From positions 463,806 through 527,805 of the forward strand of contig UBZP01000015.1 in the NCBI GenBank assembly GCA_900469965.1: a stretch of 64,000 nt of DNA, written 5' to 3'. Both the position numbers and the translations under genes were made by a program. Source of the DNA: Hyphomicrobiales bacterium (lineage in GTDB: Bacteria > Pseudomonadota > Alphaproteobacteria > Rhizobiales > Rhizobiaceae). Below, in pieces: positions 18,212-31,121 of the stretch. How positions within the stretch are numbered: position 1 is the first letter of the stretch; the number at the start of each line of letters is the position of its first letter. The notes under the pieces are model-generated. The model made no database searches and had not been told where the DNA came from. It saw only the letters and a program-made list of their open reading frames with translations.

Positions 18212-18648
18212 GGTGATTGTTTCCTTCTGTTCAACCGGGCGACGAAATCGCCTGCCCGCATGATCGACAGGCCGAACGCTGCCGTAACGGGAGTCCGGAA
18301 ATGCTTGTCGTTGCTGACGATGATGCCGGCATTCGCGGCCAACGCACACTCGACATAGAGATCGTCCTTCGGATCGGCCAGAAACGGCCGGAAGCGAAAC
18401 CAGGGGGAGATCAGATGGGCGCGGCTGATAACCGCGTCGAGGATCATATCGATCTCCCCTGTTGTTGCCCACGGGTTCTCACCGAGCAGGCCGGGCCGTT
18501 TCAGCACATCCTCGTATTCGACCGCGATGGCCGGCGAGATCGCAAAGGCAACATCGCCCGCCAGCATTTTCCGCAACAGTGCATGCGACGCGCCGCGCGA
18601 CGAGCGCAATGCTGCAAGCAACACGTTGGCGTCAACGACGATCATCAT
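18208..18648 (-). CDS. PIN-domain toxin (VapC-like ribonuclease)
   Basis: The 146-residue protein has the PIN fold pattern of putative toxin-antitoxin PIN proteins (COG1569-like). An N-terminal IVVDANVLLAAL carries the first acidic residue, a middle segment has EYEDVL, DPKDDLYVECAL provides the central acidic cluster and NDKHF the last. These Asp/Glu residues would bind magnesium for RNA cleavage. Unlike most vapBC modules, the toxin gene is first and the antitoxin second, coupled by a 4-bp overlap. No good ribosome-binding site precedes ATG 18648 or 18645. The DNA here is visibly less G+C-rich than the flanking cckA and psuG, consistent with acquisition. Confidence 0.8.
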   Translation of the reverse strand: MMIVVDANVLLAALRSSRGASHALLRKMLAGDVAFAISPAIAVEYEDVLKRPGLLGENPWATTGEIDMILDAVISRAHLISPWFRFRPFLADPKDDLYVECALAANAGIIVSNDKHFRTPVTAAFGLSIMRAGDFVARLNRRKQSP

Positions 18649-18666
18649 TTAACATGATATCGTATG

Positions 18667-18679
18667 TGATGTCACGTCA
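18667..18679. promoter_or_regulatory. Candidate operator of the toxin-antitoxin module
   Basis: TGATGT-C-ACGTCA is an imperfect palindrome (five of six positions paired) 18 bp upstream of the toxin start, in an A+T-richer patch containing GATATC. Ribbon-helix-helix antitoxins usually bind such sites to repress their own operon. The assignment is inferred from position. Confidence 0.3.
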
Positions 18680-18718
18680 AGGGGTGAGAGCGGACGCTGG
18701 CCCGTGTCCCGCCGTCGA

Positions 18719-19654
<936 letters not shown>

Positions 19655-19718
19655 CGTCTCTTCCTCGGATATCGTCGGCTTGCGGCCCGGTCGGCCCGTC
19701 TGCCGGGCCGCAAGGGTC

Positions 19719-20666
19719 TCATGACAGCATTTCCGCCTCGGGGACAAGCCCCGTCACGCGGGCGAGCAATTCCGGCTCGAGTTCCTCGGCCACCGCGAGC
19801 GGCGAACGCACGGCGATCAGGGCGGCGGCCGCGCCCTGGCGCAGCGCCTGCGCCAGCGGCCGGCCGGCGAGATGGGCCGACAGGAAGCCGGAGGCGAGCG
19901 CGTCGCCGGCGCCGGTGACGTCGCCCAGGATCTCCAGCCGTGGCGGCGCCAGCATTACCGCCCCGGTCTCGTCGAAGGCGATCGCCGCATCGCTGCCGCG
20001 GCTGATGACGCCGCGGGCGAGGCCGGCGGCGCGCAGCAGCGCCGGCCAGTCCTGCGGCCGGTCGGGCTGCGTCTCAGTCAGTGCGCGGGCTTCCGCCTCG
20101 TTCATGAACAGGCCGGCCAGGGCCGGAAGGACGGGGCGGAGCCGGACTACCTTCGCCGGCGAGATGGCGATGCCGAAGACCGGGCGGGCGTTCCGGCGCG
20201 CGGCGTCGGCGATCGCGGCGATCGTCTCCTCCGGCAGGTTGGCGTCGGTGAGGACGGCGCCCGTGGCCGCGAATGCCTCGCGCACGGCGCGCTGCTGCAT
20301 GCGCCGCGGCGAGAACAGGCGGTAGAGTTCCATGTCGGCCAGCGCGATCACCAGGTTGCCGTCGGCCTCGATGATCGCGGTGTAGCTCGGCGTCGCCCGG
20401 TCGAGGAAGGTGAACGGCGTGTCCTCCACGCCGGCCGCTTCCGCCGCCGCCGCGACGATCTCGCCATCGGCGTCGCCGCCGCGGGGCGCGATCAGCCGCA
20501 CGGGGTGGCCGAGGCGGGCGAGGTTGCGCGCAGCATTGAAGACGCCGCCGCCGGCCTCGACGAACCAGCTGCCCGGATTGCTGGCGCCCGGCGCCGTCTG
20601 GCCATGGATGCGGCCGCGCCGGTCGACATGGGCGCCGCCGAGGGCGAGGATCCTGACGGCCGTCAT
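19719..20666 (-). CDS. psuK: PfkB-family kinase, probable pseudouridine kinase
   Basis: The 315-residue protein is a ribokinase-fold sugar/nucleoside kinase. It has an N-terminal GGAHVDRRGR substrate-loop region, GGGVFNAARNLARLG, and the catalytic anion-hole signature GDVTGAGDALASGF, where the last Asp is the base. Specificity for pseudouridine is inferred from the adjacent psuG; it would make pseudouridine 5'-phosphate for PsuG. A strong GGAGGGCGG ribosome-binding site precedes ATG 20666. The gene diverges from recA, sharing a 231-bp promoter region. Confidence 0.88.
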   Translation of the reverse strand: MTAVRILALGGAHVDRRGRIHGQTAPGASNPGSWFVEAGGGVFNAARNLARLGHPVRLIAPRGGDADGEIVAAAAEAAGVEDTPFTFLDRATPSYTAIIEADGNLVIALADMELYRLFSPRRMQQRAVREAFAATGAVLTDANLPEETIAAIADAARRNARPVFGIAISPAKVVRLRPVLPALAGLFMNEAEARALTETQPDRPQDWPALLRAAGLARGVISRGSDAAIAFDETGAVMLAPPRLEILGDVTGAGDALASGFLSAHLAGRPLAQALRQGAAAALIAVRSPLAVAEELEPELLARVTGLVPEAEMLS

Positions 20667-20812
20667 CGCCGCCCTCCGGCGGAGGCGCGATTCGTGCGGC
20701 GATCGCCGTCGCAACGGCCGGCGGCGCCGTGGTATACTGTCGAGCGGGCGCGCTGAAACGAAAACGGAACACGCCCCTGAATATCAAGCCTAATCAATCG
20801 CATGGTGTGCTG

Positions 20813-20841
20813 TTGCCAAACGAGAACAAAAAGTGTACATA
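20813..20841 (+). promoter_or_regulatory. recA promoter with LexA (SOS) box
   Basis: TTGCCA (20813-20818) and TACATA (20836-20841) are spaced by 17 bp. GAAC-N7-GTAC (20824-20838) lies between and over them. This differs by one base from the alphaproteobacterial LexA box GAAC-N7-GAAC, so LexA bound here would block the polymerase directly. Confidence 0.65.
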
Positions 20842-20897
20842 GCGTCCATCGGCAGCTTCATTGCCTGTCTGGTCCCAATAACCTAAAGGTGGAGCAA

Positions 20898-21986
<1,089 letters not shown>

Positions 21987-22413
21987 TCGCCGGGGTCGGG
22001 CTCCGGGTGAGGAGCAGGTCCCGACCCGACTGATCCTCCGCAGCGAGCGGCGTCAGGTCTCTCCCGGTCCGCATATTCATCGAAAAGCCGGTCTTCGCGA
22101 GGGCGAAGGCCGGCTTTCTCGTCTGGACAGGGGAGAGGGCGGACGATAAAAGCCATCAGTTTTCCGAGGTCGGGACCGGGTTTTGCTGCATGGGGCGGGA
22201 TTGGCCGGCCCCACGGCCCTGCCGGGGAGGCTTCTGCTCGACGGCTCTTGCCGGTCGGGCGGCGGGCTCGGCCGGCGCGCGGGCGCTGCGCCGGTCGCGG
22301 GACGGCCTCTCGCCGGCGGCGCGGGCAGCGGTCTGGATCGGTGCGAGCCGGTCGAATGTGTGGTTCAAGGCAGGGCTCGGCCCGAACGCCTGCAAGTATG
22401 ATAGGGATGCAAG
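21987..22413. other. Intergenic region between recA and alaS
   Basis: Apart from the recA terminator at 22084-22117, the 427 bp show no recognisable gene or T-box-like leader. Several short G+C-rich frames overlap here on the plus strand without ribosome-binding sites. The alaS promoter presumably lies around 22340-22390 but was not assignable. Confidence 0.4.
22084..22117 (+). terminator. Terminator hairpin downstream of recA
   Basis: A 15-bp stem with one T-G pair (22084-22098 with 22103-22117) and loop GAGG, of the AAAGCCGG...CCGGCTTT type typical of rhizobia. The trailing T-run is short, and the A/T edges make it usable on both strands. Confidence 0.7.
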
Positions 22414-25077
<2,664 letters not shown>

Positions 25078-25786
25078 CGGGCCGGCGCTACGCGCGTCTT
25101 CACGCAGGACATGGGCGAGGCGACGGGAGCGGCGGGCATGCCGCCGCGAACTGTGGCTGTGACCGTGGTGCAGCGCGCTGGGGAACGCGCCACGGCGGTA
25201 AGATGGCCGTGGCGGAAATTTTCGGCACGTTGCCTTCTGACGGTAACAGTGCGTCCGTTCCTGCGACCAAGAGGCTCGGTCGACGGCGGGTCCACGACAG
25301 CATCCGTGAGAGAACCGACGGCGAACCGAGGAAACCGCCAGCGGCGAGACCGAGGAATCCCCATGTCAGCGCTCCGGCGAGCCCGTGGCTTTCGCAGCCG
25401 ATGCAAGGACCGACCGCGGTAGTCGCCGTGATGTTCGATGCCGTCCATAGGATCCTGATGAGCGGGGCTGCGCCCCGGATGGTCTCAGGCTTGTTTTCGA
25501 CCACGACGCATCAACGTCCCGAAATGTCTGTGTCTTCGGTTGTGGCGGGGAAAATCCATTCCTCCAGAGACGCGGGCGTCCCTCCGCCACGGTGGAACAT
25601 CTGCGGTGCGCCGAACGCCGACGTTGCTCGGTCTCGCCAAGGTCCGGGATGGAACTGCCAGCAACCTGCCTGGGCGTCCGCGCGGCACGGGGCGGAGGGC
25701 GGCGAAGTGTCGTCCCGGGGCTTTCTTTCTTTGCGAAGTTTTCAGTGTTCGGTGCTAGCGTTCCGGCCACCGAAGAGGTGTGATTC
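25078..25786. other. 709-bp intergenic region between alaS and the diguanylate cyclase gene
   Basis: This is the longest gene-free stretch. A minus-strand frame (25100-25504, 134 codons) contains a hydrophobic segment (GLAGALTWGFLGLAAGGFLG) followed by Arg-rich residues, and could be a small membrane protein or the relic of one. It has no convincing start site, and codon use is unlike the neighbours. A hairpin GGGGCTGCGCCCC lies near 25468. Nothing else was recognised; the sequence looks like decayed coding DNA. Confidence 0.35.
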
Positions 25787-27016
25787 TTGCTCGACAACCT
25801 GATCAGCCTGCCGACCGTGTTGGTCTGCACTTTCCTTTCGACGCTCGTCGTCGCCATTTTCCTGGCGTTCCACTGGCTGGCCGGGCGCGGTCGGCTGGCC
25901 GCAGGCTACTGGTGCGTGTCGATGTGGGTCGGCACGGCTGCGAGTGCCTTTCTCGGGCTGCGCGGGATCATTGCGCCCGAACTCTCGATCGGGCTCGGCA
26001 ATGCGCTGGTGGCGTTCGGCTACAGCCTGACATGGGCCGGCTTCCGCGCCTTCGACGAGCGGCGCGTTTCGCGGTTGGCGGTCGCCGCCGGCCCCGCGGC
26101 CTGGGGCGCCGCCTATGTGCTTTCCGACAGCTTCGCCGCAGACATGAGCCTCCGGGTGATCCTCATGTCGGTGATCGTCTCGGCCTACTCGCTGGCGATG
26201 GCGCGCGAACTGCTGCTGGGCCGCAGGCGGGAGGCGTTGCCCTCGCGGCGGGTGATCGCACTGCTGCTGGCCACGCACGCGGCGATCTATGCGGCGCGCA
26301 TTCCGTTCGCACTGTTCGCGCCGGTCGCCGACGGCGCTGCGGTCTCTCCGTGGTTTGCGGCGTTTGCGCTCGAAATCTTCCTGCATACGCTGATCGTGGC
26401 GGTCTCCGTGCTCATCCTGCTCAAGGAGCGCAGCGAGTTCATCTTCCGCCAGGCGGCGCGCTCGGACGCGTTGACGGGCGTTCTGAACCGGGGCGCCTTC
26501 ATGGAGGCGGCGGCGAGGGCGCTCTCCCGAAAACCCCAGGGCGGCGTGCTCCTGCTGCTCGATCTCGACCACTTCAAGACCATCAACGACACCTTTGGCC
26601 ATCAGGCCGGCGACAAGGTCCTCTGCCGCTTTGCCTCGGCGGCCATCGCACGGCTGGACGAGGGCATGGTCTTCGGGCGTTTCGGCGGGGAGGAGTTTGC
26701 GCTCCTTGTGCCCGATCAGGATCTCGACGAGGCGGTGACCTTCGCCGATCGCCTGCGGCAGGATACGGCGGCGCTGTCGGTCGGCCATTATGGCAGGCTG
26801 ATATCGGTGAGCGTCAGCATCGGCGTGGCCTCGGCGCTGCTCTGCGAGGGCGACCTCGACACCCTGATCGCGGCCGCGGACTGCGCGCTCTACCGGGCGA
26901 AGGCGGACGGCCGGAACCGCGTCGGCGTTGCCGGGCCTGCCGAAAGCCTCATGCAGGTGGCGGGACGGATGCGGGAGGCGGACGCCGTCGCCGGCAACAG
27001 GTCGGTCGCGCTCTAG
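25787..27016 (+). CDS. Membrane diguanylate cyclase (GGDEF domain)
   Basis: The 409-residue protein begins with about six or seven hydrophobic helices (residues 1-215), an integral-membrane sensor of no named type that I recognise. A short linker leads into a GGDEF domain: DALTGVLNRGAFM, LDLDHFKTINDTFGH and the active-site GGEEFALLVP, all consistent with making cyclic di-GMP from two GTP. An RxxD inhibitory site is not obvious before GGEEF. The TTG at 25787 was chosen because AGAGGTG lies 8 nt upstream. It is tail-to-tail with mfppB, the stop codons overlapping. Confidence 0.9.
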   Translation: MLDNLISLPTVLVCTFLSTLVVAIFLAFHWLAGRGRLAAGYWCVSMWVGTAASAFLGLRGIIAPELSIGLGNALVAFGYSLTWAGFRAFDERRVSRLAVAAGPAAWGAAYVLSDSFAADMSLRVILMSVIVSAYSLAMARELLLGRRREALPSRRVIALLLATHAAIYAARIPFALFAPVADGAAVSPWFAAFALEIFLHTLIVAVSVLILLKERSEFIFRQAARSDALTGVLNRGAFMEAAARALSRKPQGGVLLLLDLDHFKTINDTFGHQAGDKVLCRFASAAIARLDEGMVFGRFGGEEFALLVPDQDLDEAVTFADRLRQDTAALSVGHYGRLISVSVSIGVASALLCEGDLDTLIAAADCALYRAKADGRNRVGVAGPAESLMQVAGRMREADAVAGNRSVAL

Positions 27017-27777
27017 ACAGGCGTTGCGGTCGGCGCCTTTTCGGCCTGCGTCGCAAGATGCTCCAGACCCTCGATCACGCCGTCGGCGCAGGCGTGCCGT
27101 GCCTGATAGTGCCGGGGCTCGCGTGCGACGAGCGTCCGCAGTTCCTCCAGTGCGTTGCCGACGACGATGCCGCGGACCGAGGGCAGCAGGAACATGTCGC
27201 GGTCGTTGCCGGTGTCGCCGGCGACGGCCACCTCGGCGAGGTCGATTTCGAGCTCCCGGCAGAGCCACTGGAGGGCTGCACCCTTGTTGGCGGTGCGCGG
27301 CAGCACGTCGAGATCGCGCTTGCTCGAATAGACGAGCCGCGCCGGTATGCCGGCCTGCGCGAGATTTTCCTCCAGTTCGGCGACGCGATCGTCGTCGGCG
27401 TCGTGCAGATGCCAGCTCAGCTTGTAGGCGTGCTGGTAGGCCTCGTCCTGCAACTGGATGCCGTCGACCTGCCGCATCACGCGCATGAGCGCGTCGCGGT
27501 CGAATGGGGCGCCGAGCGTCGCGCGGAAACGCCTGCGGCCGTCGTCGTCGAGCCGGCCGCCGATCATCGTTCCGACGCCGCCGATGATGAAGTCGGGATG
27601 CGGCAGGTCGGAGACGGCGAGCAGCGCCTCGATGTCGTCCACCAGCCGGCCGCTGTTGTAGACGAGGAGCGGACGGGTTGCGGGATTATGCGCCTCCCAA
27701 TAGGTGCGGAAGCGCTGCGTCGCCCGCCGGTCGCCGAGCAGGGTCCCGTCCAGGTCGGAAGAGAGAAGGCGGATCAC
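27013..27777 (-). CDS. mfppB: Mannosylfructose-phosphate phosphatase (HAD family)
   Basis: The 254-residue protein is a HAD-IIB phosphatase of the sucrose-phosphatase type. Motif I is SSDLDGTLL (nucleophile Asp and acid/base Asp), motif II is within LVYNSGR, the Lys in ANKGAALQWL fits motif III and GDTGNDRDMF gives motif IV. It follows the mannosylfructose-phosphate synthase gene by 4 bp. The pair matches mfpsA-mfppB of Agrobacterium, which together make mannosylfructose, an osmoprotective disaccharide, from GDP-mannose and fructose 6-phosphate. The alternative, a true sucrose-phosphatase, is less likely in this group. Confidence 0.88.
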   Translation of the reverse strand: MIRLLSSDLDGTLLGDRRATQRFRTYWEAHNPATRPLLVYNSGRLVDDIEALLAVSDLPHPDFIIGGVGTMIGGRLDDDGRRRFRATLGAPFDRDALMRVMRQVDGIQLQDEAYQHAYKLSWHLHDADDDRVAELEENLAQAGIPARLVYSSKRDLDVLPRTANKGAALQWLCRELEIDLAEVAVAGDTGNDRDMFLLPSVRGIVVGNALEELRTLVAREPRHYQARHACADGVIEGLEHLATQAEKAPTATPV

Positions 27778-27781
27778 GGTC

Positions 27782-29119
27782 TCAGTCCCCGTCGTTCCAG
27801 GGTTCGGCCCAGTCGTCGACGTCGAGCGCCTGGCGCATCGGGCGGCCCTCGACGAGGGCGATCAACTGCTGGGCGATGCCCGTCCAGGTGAACAGGCTGC
27901 GCGCCTTGTGCGCGCCCATCCGGGACAGGCGGCTGTAGAGGCGCGGGTGTTTCAGCGGCTTCATCATGGTGATGCCGAGATCGTATTTGTCGAACGGGTC
28001 GGCAAAGAGCGCATGACGCCCGTAGCTAACCGAGCGGAACAGGCCGCCGTGGATGGTGATGATGGTCGGCGTGCCGCTCGCCATCGCCTCGATCGCCGTC
28101 ATGCCGAACGGCTCGTAGCGGCTGGAAAGCACGAACAGATCCGCGGCGCGATAATAGTCGGGCAGGTCGTCGTCGGAGACGAAGCCGGAAAAGTCGATCC
28201 GGTCCTCGAGGTCGCGGTCGCGCGCCAGCTGCTTGAGCTGGTCCAGGATCGCCGTTTCCTGCGCGTCGAGCGTCTCGCCGCCGAGCGCCAGGTGGAGGCG
28301 CGCCTCCGGTTCCCGCTCGGCCAGCACCGAGAAGCCCTCGATCAGCAGATCGTAGCCCTTGTTGGTCGCAAGTCGCCCGAGGGCCAGCACCGTCTTGCCG
28401 CGGAAGCCGAAGCGCTGGCGGGCCATTTCGCGCGATGCCGAGGAGACGGGGAAGAAGCGGTTGTCGTCATAGCCCGGCGGGATCATGTGGACCCGTTCCG
28501 GCTTCAGCCCGTAGTCGTTGATCAGCATGTCGAGCTGGATCGGCGTCGTGGCGATGACGAGGTTGCAGCTGCGATAGACGATCAGCTCGTGCTTGATCCG
28601 ATCGGAGAAATTGAACTCCGCCTCGAAGGTGTCGGCCTTGTCGGGGTAGTCGGTCTCCATCTGCCGCTTCTTCCAGATCCCGAGCGAATGCGGCGTGTGG
28701 ATGTGCGGGACGGCGAGCGCCTCCGACAGGCGCTGTCCGGCCACGCCCGCATCCCAGTAGTGGCTGTTGATGAAGAAATATTCGAGACCGTTCGCCCGGA
28801 TGAAGCGGATGGCCGCTTCGCACCAGGCCATCAGGTGGTTGTGCAGGTATTCCTTCGGGATGAAATCGCGGCCGCCGCAGGGAATGCGCACGACCCGAAC
28901 GCGGTCGTCGACCTCGTCGAACTGAGGCTGATCTTCGAACTGGCGCGTGTATATGTCGACCAGAAATCCGAGCCGGCCAAGTTTCTTTGCAAGTTCCAGA
29001 ACATAGACGACCTGGCCGCCTGTATCGGCAGCGCCCAGGGGAGGATTTGCTGCAACATAGCCGTGCGTCGAGACGAGGGCTATTCGAGGGAGGGTTTCAT
29101 TTTCATGTTTTTCAGTCAT
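27782..29119 (-). CDS. mfpsA: Mannosylfructose-phosphate synthase (GT4 family)
   Basis: This 445-residue GT4 glycosyltransferase has the sucrose-phosphate-synthase-like N-terminus LVSTHGYVAANPP and GGQVVYVLELAKKLG. It also has the HTPHSLGIWKKRQME segment, the donor-site ALGRLATNKGYDLLIEG and the C-terminal SSRYEPFGMTAIEAMASGTP with the EX7E motif. Several long blocks and the WAEPWNDGD C-terminus agree with the Agrobacterium MfpsA sequence as I recall it, which uses GDP-mannose. It is the first gene of the operon with mfppB. The enzyme would act in the cytosol under osmotic stress. Confidence 0.9.
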   Translation of the reverse strand: MTEKHENETLPRIALVSTHGYVAANPPLGAADTGGQVVYVLELAKKLGRLGFLVDIYTRQFEDQPQFDEVDDRVRVVRIPCGGRDFIPKEYLHNHLMAWCEAAIRFIRANGLEYFFINSHYWDAGVAGQRLSEALAVPHIHTPHSLGIWKKRQMETDYPDKADTFEAEFNFSDRIKHELIVYRSCNLVIATTPIQLDMLINDYGLKPERVHMIPPGYDDNRFFPVSSASREMARQRFGFRGKTVLALGRLATNKGYDLLIEGFSVLAEREPEARLHLALGGETLDAQETAILDQLKQLARDRDLEDRIDFSGFVSDDDLPDYYRAADLFVLSSRYEPFGMTAIEAMASGTPTIITIHGGLFRSVSYGRHALFADPFDKYDLGITMMKPLKHPRLYSRLSRMGAHKARSLFTWTGIAQQLIALVEGRPMRQALDVDDWAEPWNDGD

Positions 29120-29230
29120 ATCGACCGACTAGGATAGGGCGCGTCGGCGAGCCTTCAACCCCGAGACGGGCATTTTATGACGCCGTGCGGGCAGGCGATA
29201 TACTCGAAGACCCTGCATGAAGCTCTGTGG

Positions 29231-29258
29231 CGGCGGCCGGCGTCGCGGCCGGCCGCCG
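29231..29258. terminator. Perfect 11-bp G+C hairpin between MFS and mfpsA
   Basis: CGGCGGCCGGC (29231-29241) pairs with GCCGGCCGCCG (29248-29258) around a 6-nt loop. It lies just beyond the MFS gene and upstream of mfpsA. There is no T-run, so it may act as a weak or Rho-assisted terminator or as an mRNA 3' stabiliser. Confidence 0.4.
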
Positions 29259-29280
29259 TCTCCCGTCGGTCGCGCGGCGA

Positions 29281-30576
29281 TCAGGCCGCTTGCGGCGTCA
29301 GCTTCACCGATCCCGGGCGACCGAGGAGCAGGACCGAGACGGCCGCAAGCACACACATCACGCCGGCGATCTGGAGTGCGGGCATGTAGGTGTCGAAGTC
29401 GCTCCGGAAGTAGCCGGCACCGAAGGCTGCGGTCGCAGCACCCAGCTGGTGGCCGGTGAAGACCCAGCCGAAGACGAGGCCGGCCTTCTCGCGGCCGAAG
29501 TTCTCGGCGGCGAGCTTGACGGTCGGCGGCACGGTCGCGACCCAGTCGAGGCCGTAGAAGACGGCGAAGATCGACAGTTCCACGAAGCTGAAGCCCGAGA
29601 GCGAGAGGTAGATCAGCGACAGGCCGCGCAGGCCGTAGAACCAGAACAGCAGGAAGCGGTTGTCGTAGCGGTCCGAAAGCCAGCCGGCAAAGATGGTGCC
29701 GACGAAATCGAAGATGCCGATCACGGCCAGCGTGCCGGCGGCGGTGACGGCCGCCATGCCGAAATCGCCGCAGATCGAGATCCAGTGGGTCTGGATGAGG
29801 CCGTTGGTCGACAGGCCGCAGACGAAGAAGGTTCCGAACAGCACCCAGAAGGCCGGATTGCCGGAGACGCTCTTCAGCGTTGCCAGCGGCGAGACGAGGG
29901 TGGCGAGCAGCTTGTGATCCTGCTTCGGCGGCGTCGCGATCGCGGTCTCGCCATAGGCCGGCAGGCCGACATCGGCGGGATGGTCACGCATCAGCAGGAG
30001 CACGAGCACCATGGCGAGCGCGATGACGGAGACGGCGAGCGCAAGGGCCATGCGCCAGCCATAGGCTTCGGTCAGGGCGGCGAGCACCGGCAGGAAGACG
30101 AGCTGGCCGGTGGCGTTGCTCGCCGTCATCAGTCCGACGACGAGGCCGCGACGCTTGGAGAACCAGCGGCTGGCAACGGTGGCACCCAGCACCAGCGCGG
30201 TCATGCCGGTGCCGATGCCGATAACGACGCCCCAGAGCAGGAGGAGCTGCCAGACCTCCGTCATGAAGAAGGAGGCGGCGATGCCGAACAGGATCAGGCC
30301 AAGGGCGGTGGTGACGACCTGGCGGATGCCGAAGTGGTTCATGAAGGCGGCCGCGAAGGGGCCGAGCAGGCCGAAGAGCACCAGGCGCACCGCCATGGCG
30401 GTGGAGATGTCGGCGATGTCCCAGCCGAATTCCTGGTGCAGCGGCTGGATCATCACGCCGGCGGAGCCCATGGCGCCGGCAGTCGCCAGCATGGTCAGGA
30501 ACGTGGTCGCCGCGACCACCCACCCGTAGTGAAGGTTCCGGCGGGCCATCCATCCGGCGAGGCTTGTGGAGAGCAT
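29281..30576 (-). CDS. MFS transporter under MarR control
   Basis: The 431-residue protein has twelve hydrophobic segments. The loop between helices 2 and 3 reads GPFAAAFMNHFGIRQ, a degenerate MFS motif A, and the central cytoplasmic loop (RDHPADVGLPAYGE) is of MFS_1 type. The substrate is not evident. AAAGGGA precedes ATG 30576; the extension to 30756 overlaps the regulator gene and was rejected. Two copies of a GGGTATATACCC-like palindrome lie 45-80 bp upstream, the third upstream of the MarR gene, so the transporter is probably repressed by that regulator and induced by its ligand. Confidence 0.85.
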   Translation of the reverse strand: MLSTSLAGWMARRNLHYGWVVAATTFLTMLATAGAMGSAGVMIQPLHQEFGWDIADISTAMAVRLVLFGLLGPFAAAFMNHFGIRQVVTTALGLILFGIAASFFMTEVWQLLLLWGVVIGIGTGMTALVLGATVASRWFSKRRGLVVGLMTASNATGQLVFLPVLAALTEAYGWRMALALAVSVIALAMVLVLLLMRDHPADVGLPAYGETAIATPPKQDHKLLATLVSPLATLKSVSGNPAFWVLFGTFFVCGLSTNGLIQTHWISICGDFGMAAVTAAGTLAVIGIFDFVGTIFAGWLSDRYDNRFLLFWFYGLRGLSLIYLSLSGFSFVELSIFAVFYGLDWVATVPPTVKLAAENFGREKAGLVFGWVFTGHQLGAATAAFGAGYFRSDFDTYMPALQIAGVMCVLAAVSVLLLGRPGSVKLTPQAA

Positions 30577-30620
30577 GTTCAAAATCCCTTTCCTTTTCGC
30601 CGCACACCGGCGGATTGATG

Positions 30621-30655
30621 CGGGTATCTGCCCGTTTTTTCTGGGCATATACCCG
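30621..30655. promoter_or_regulatory. Two tandem MarR operator-like palindromes upstream of the MFS gene
   Basis: CGGGTATCTGCCCG (30621-30634) and GGGCATATACCC (30643-30654) are each one or two changes from the perfect palindrome at 31077-31092. They are centred about 21 bp apart, two helical turns, suggesting cooperative binding just upstream of the MFS start. Confidence 0.65.
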
Positions 30656-30671
30656 TTTCTGGCCAAATTTC

Positions 30672-31073
30672 TTAGAGAGCCGCGAGCAATTCCTGCAGCT
30701 GCCTGGTCTTGTCGGGACCCAGCCGGGCCTCGATGTCCTCCTGCACGCCGTCCCACAGCGGCGCGCCCTGGGTAAGGATCGCGCGGCCGAGCTCGGTGAC
30801 GGTCAGCACGGCCTCGCGCTGGTCCTCGCCGTGGCCGATCGCCACCATGCCCATGCGTTCCAGAACCTTGGCGTTGCGGCCGACGGTCGAGCGGTCGAGC
30901 TCGACGCGGGAGGCGAGATCCGTCAAAGATACCGGCGCCAGGCGGTTGACGTTCCTCAGAAGGCTGAACTGGCCGATATTCACGCCGAGCGGGGCCAGCG
31001 CCTCGTCGTAGTAAGACGAGACCTTTCGGGAGGCCTTGCGCAGCAGAATGCAGTGACAGGTATCGCTGGACAT
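30672..31073 (-). CDS. MarR-family transcriptional regulator
   Basis: The 133-residue winged-helix protein has the MarR layout: a dimerisation helix with a CHCILLRKASRKV start, the recognition region SLTDLASRVELDRSTVGRNAKVLERMGMV and the wing GHGEDQREAVLTVTELG. Cys residues at positions 6 and 8 raise the possibility of thiol or redox sensing, as in some relatives, but this is inference. A perfect palindrome overlaps the region just upstream of ATG 31073, consistent with autorepression. The MFS gene follows downstream on the same strand. Confidence 0.9.
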   Translation of the reverse strand: MSSDTCHCILLRKASRKVSSYYDEALAPLGVNIGQFSLLRNVNRLAPVSLTDLASRVELDRSTVGRNAKVLERMGMVAIGHGEDQREAVLTVTELGRAILTQGAPLWDGVQEDIEARLGPDKTRQLQELLAAL

Positions 31074-31076
31074 GTC

Positions 31077-31092
31077 GCGGGTATATACCCGC
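31077..31092. promoter_or_regulatory. Perfect MarR operator palindrome
   Basis: GCGGGTATATACCCGC is a perfect 16-bp palindrome 3 bp upstream of the MarR start codon. Two degenerate copies stand before the MFS gene. The position favours an autoregulatory operator covering the start region. Confidence 0.75.
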
Positions 31093-31121
31093 AACGCTTC
31101 CGGCGCAAGATGGCGGAAGCG

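Noticed and set aside
17945-18472. Longer version of the antitoxin beginning at 18472
   Set aside because: The extra N-terminal part lies inside the toxin gene and is Arg-rich; the ATG at 18211 with the ATGA overlap gives a standard antitoxin.
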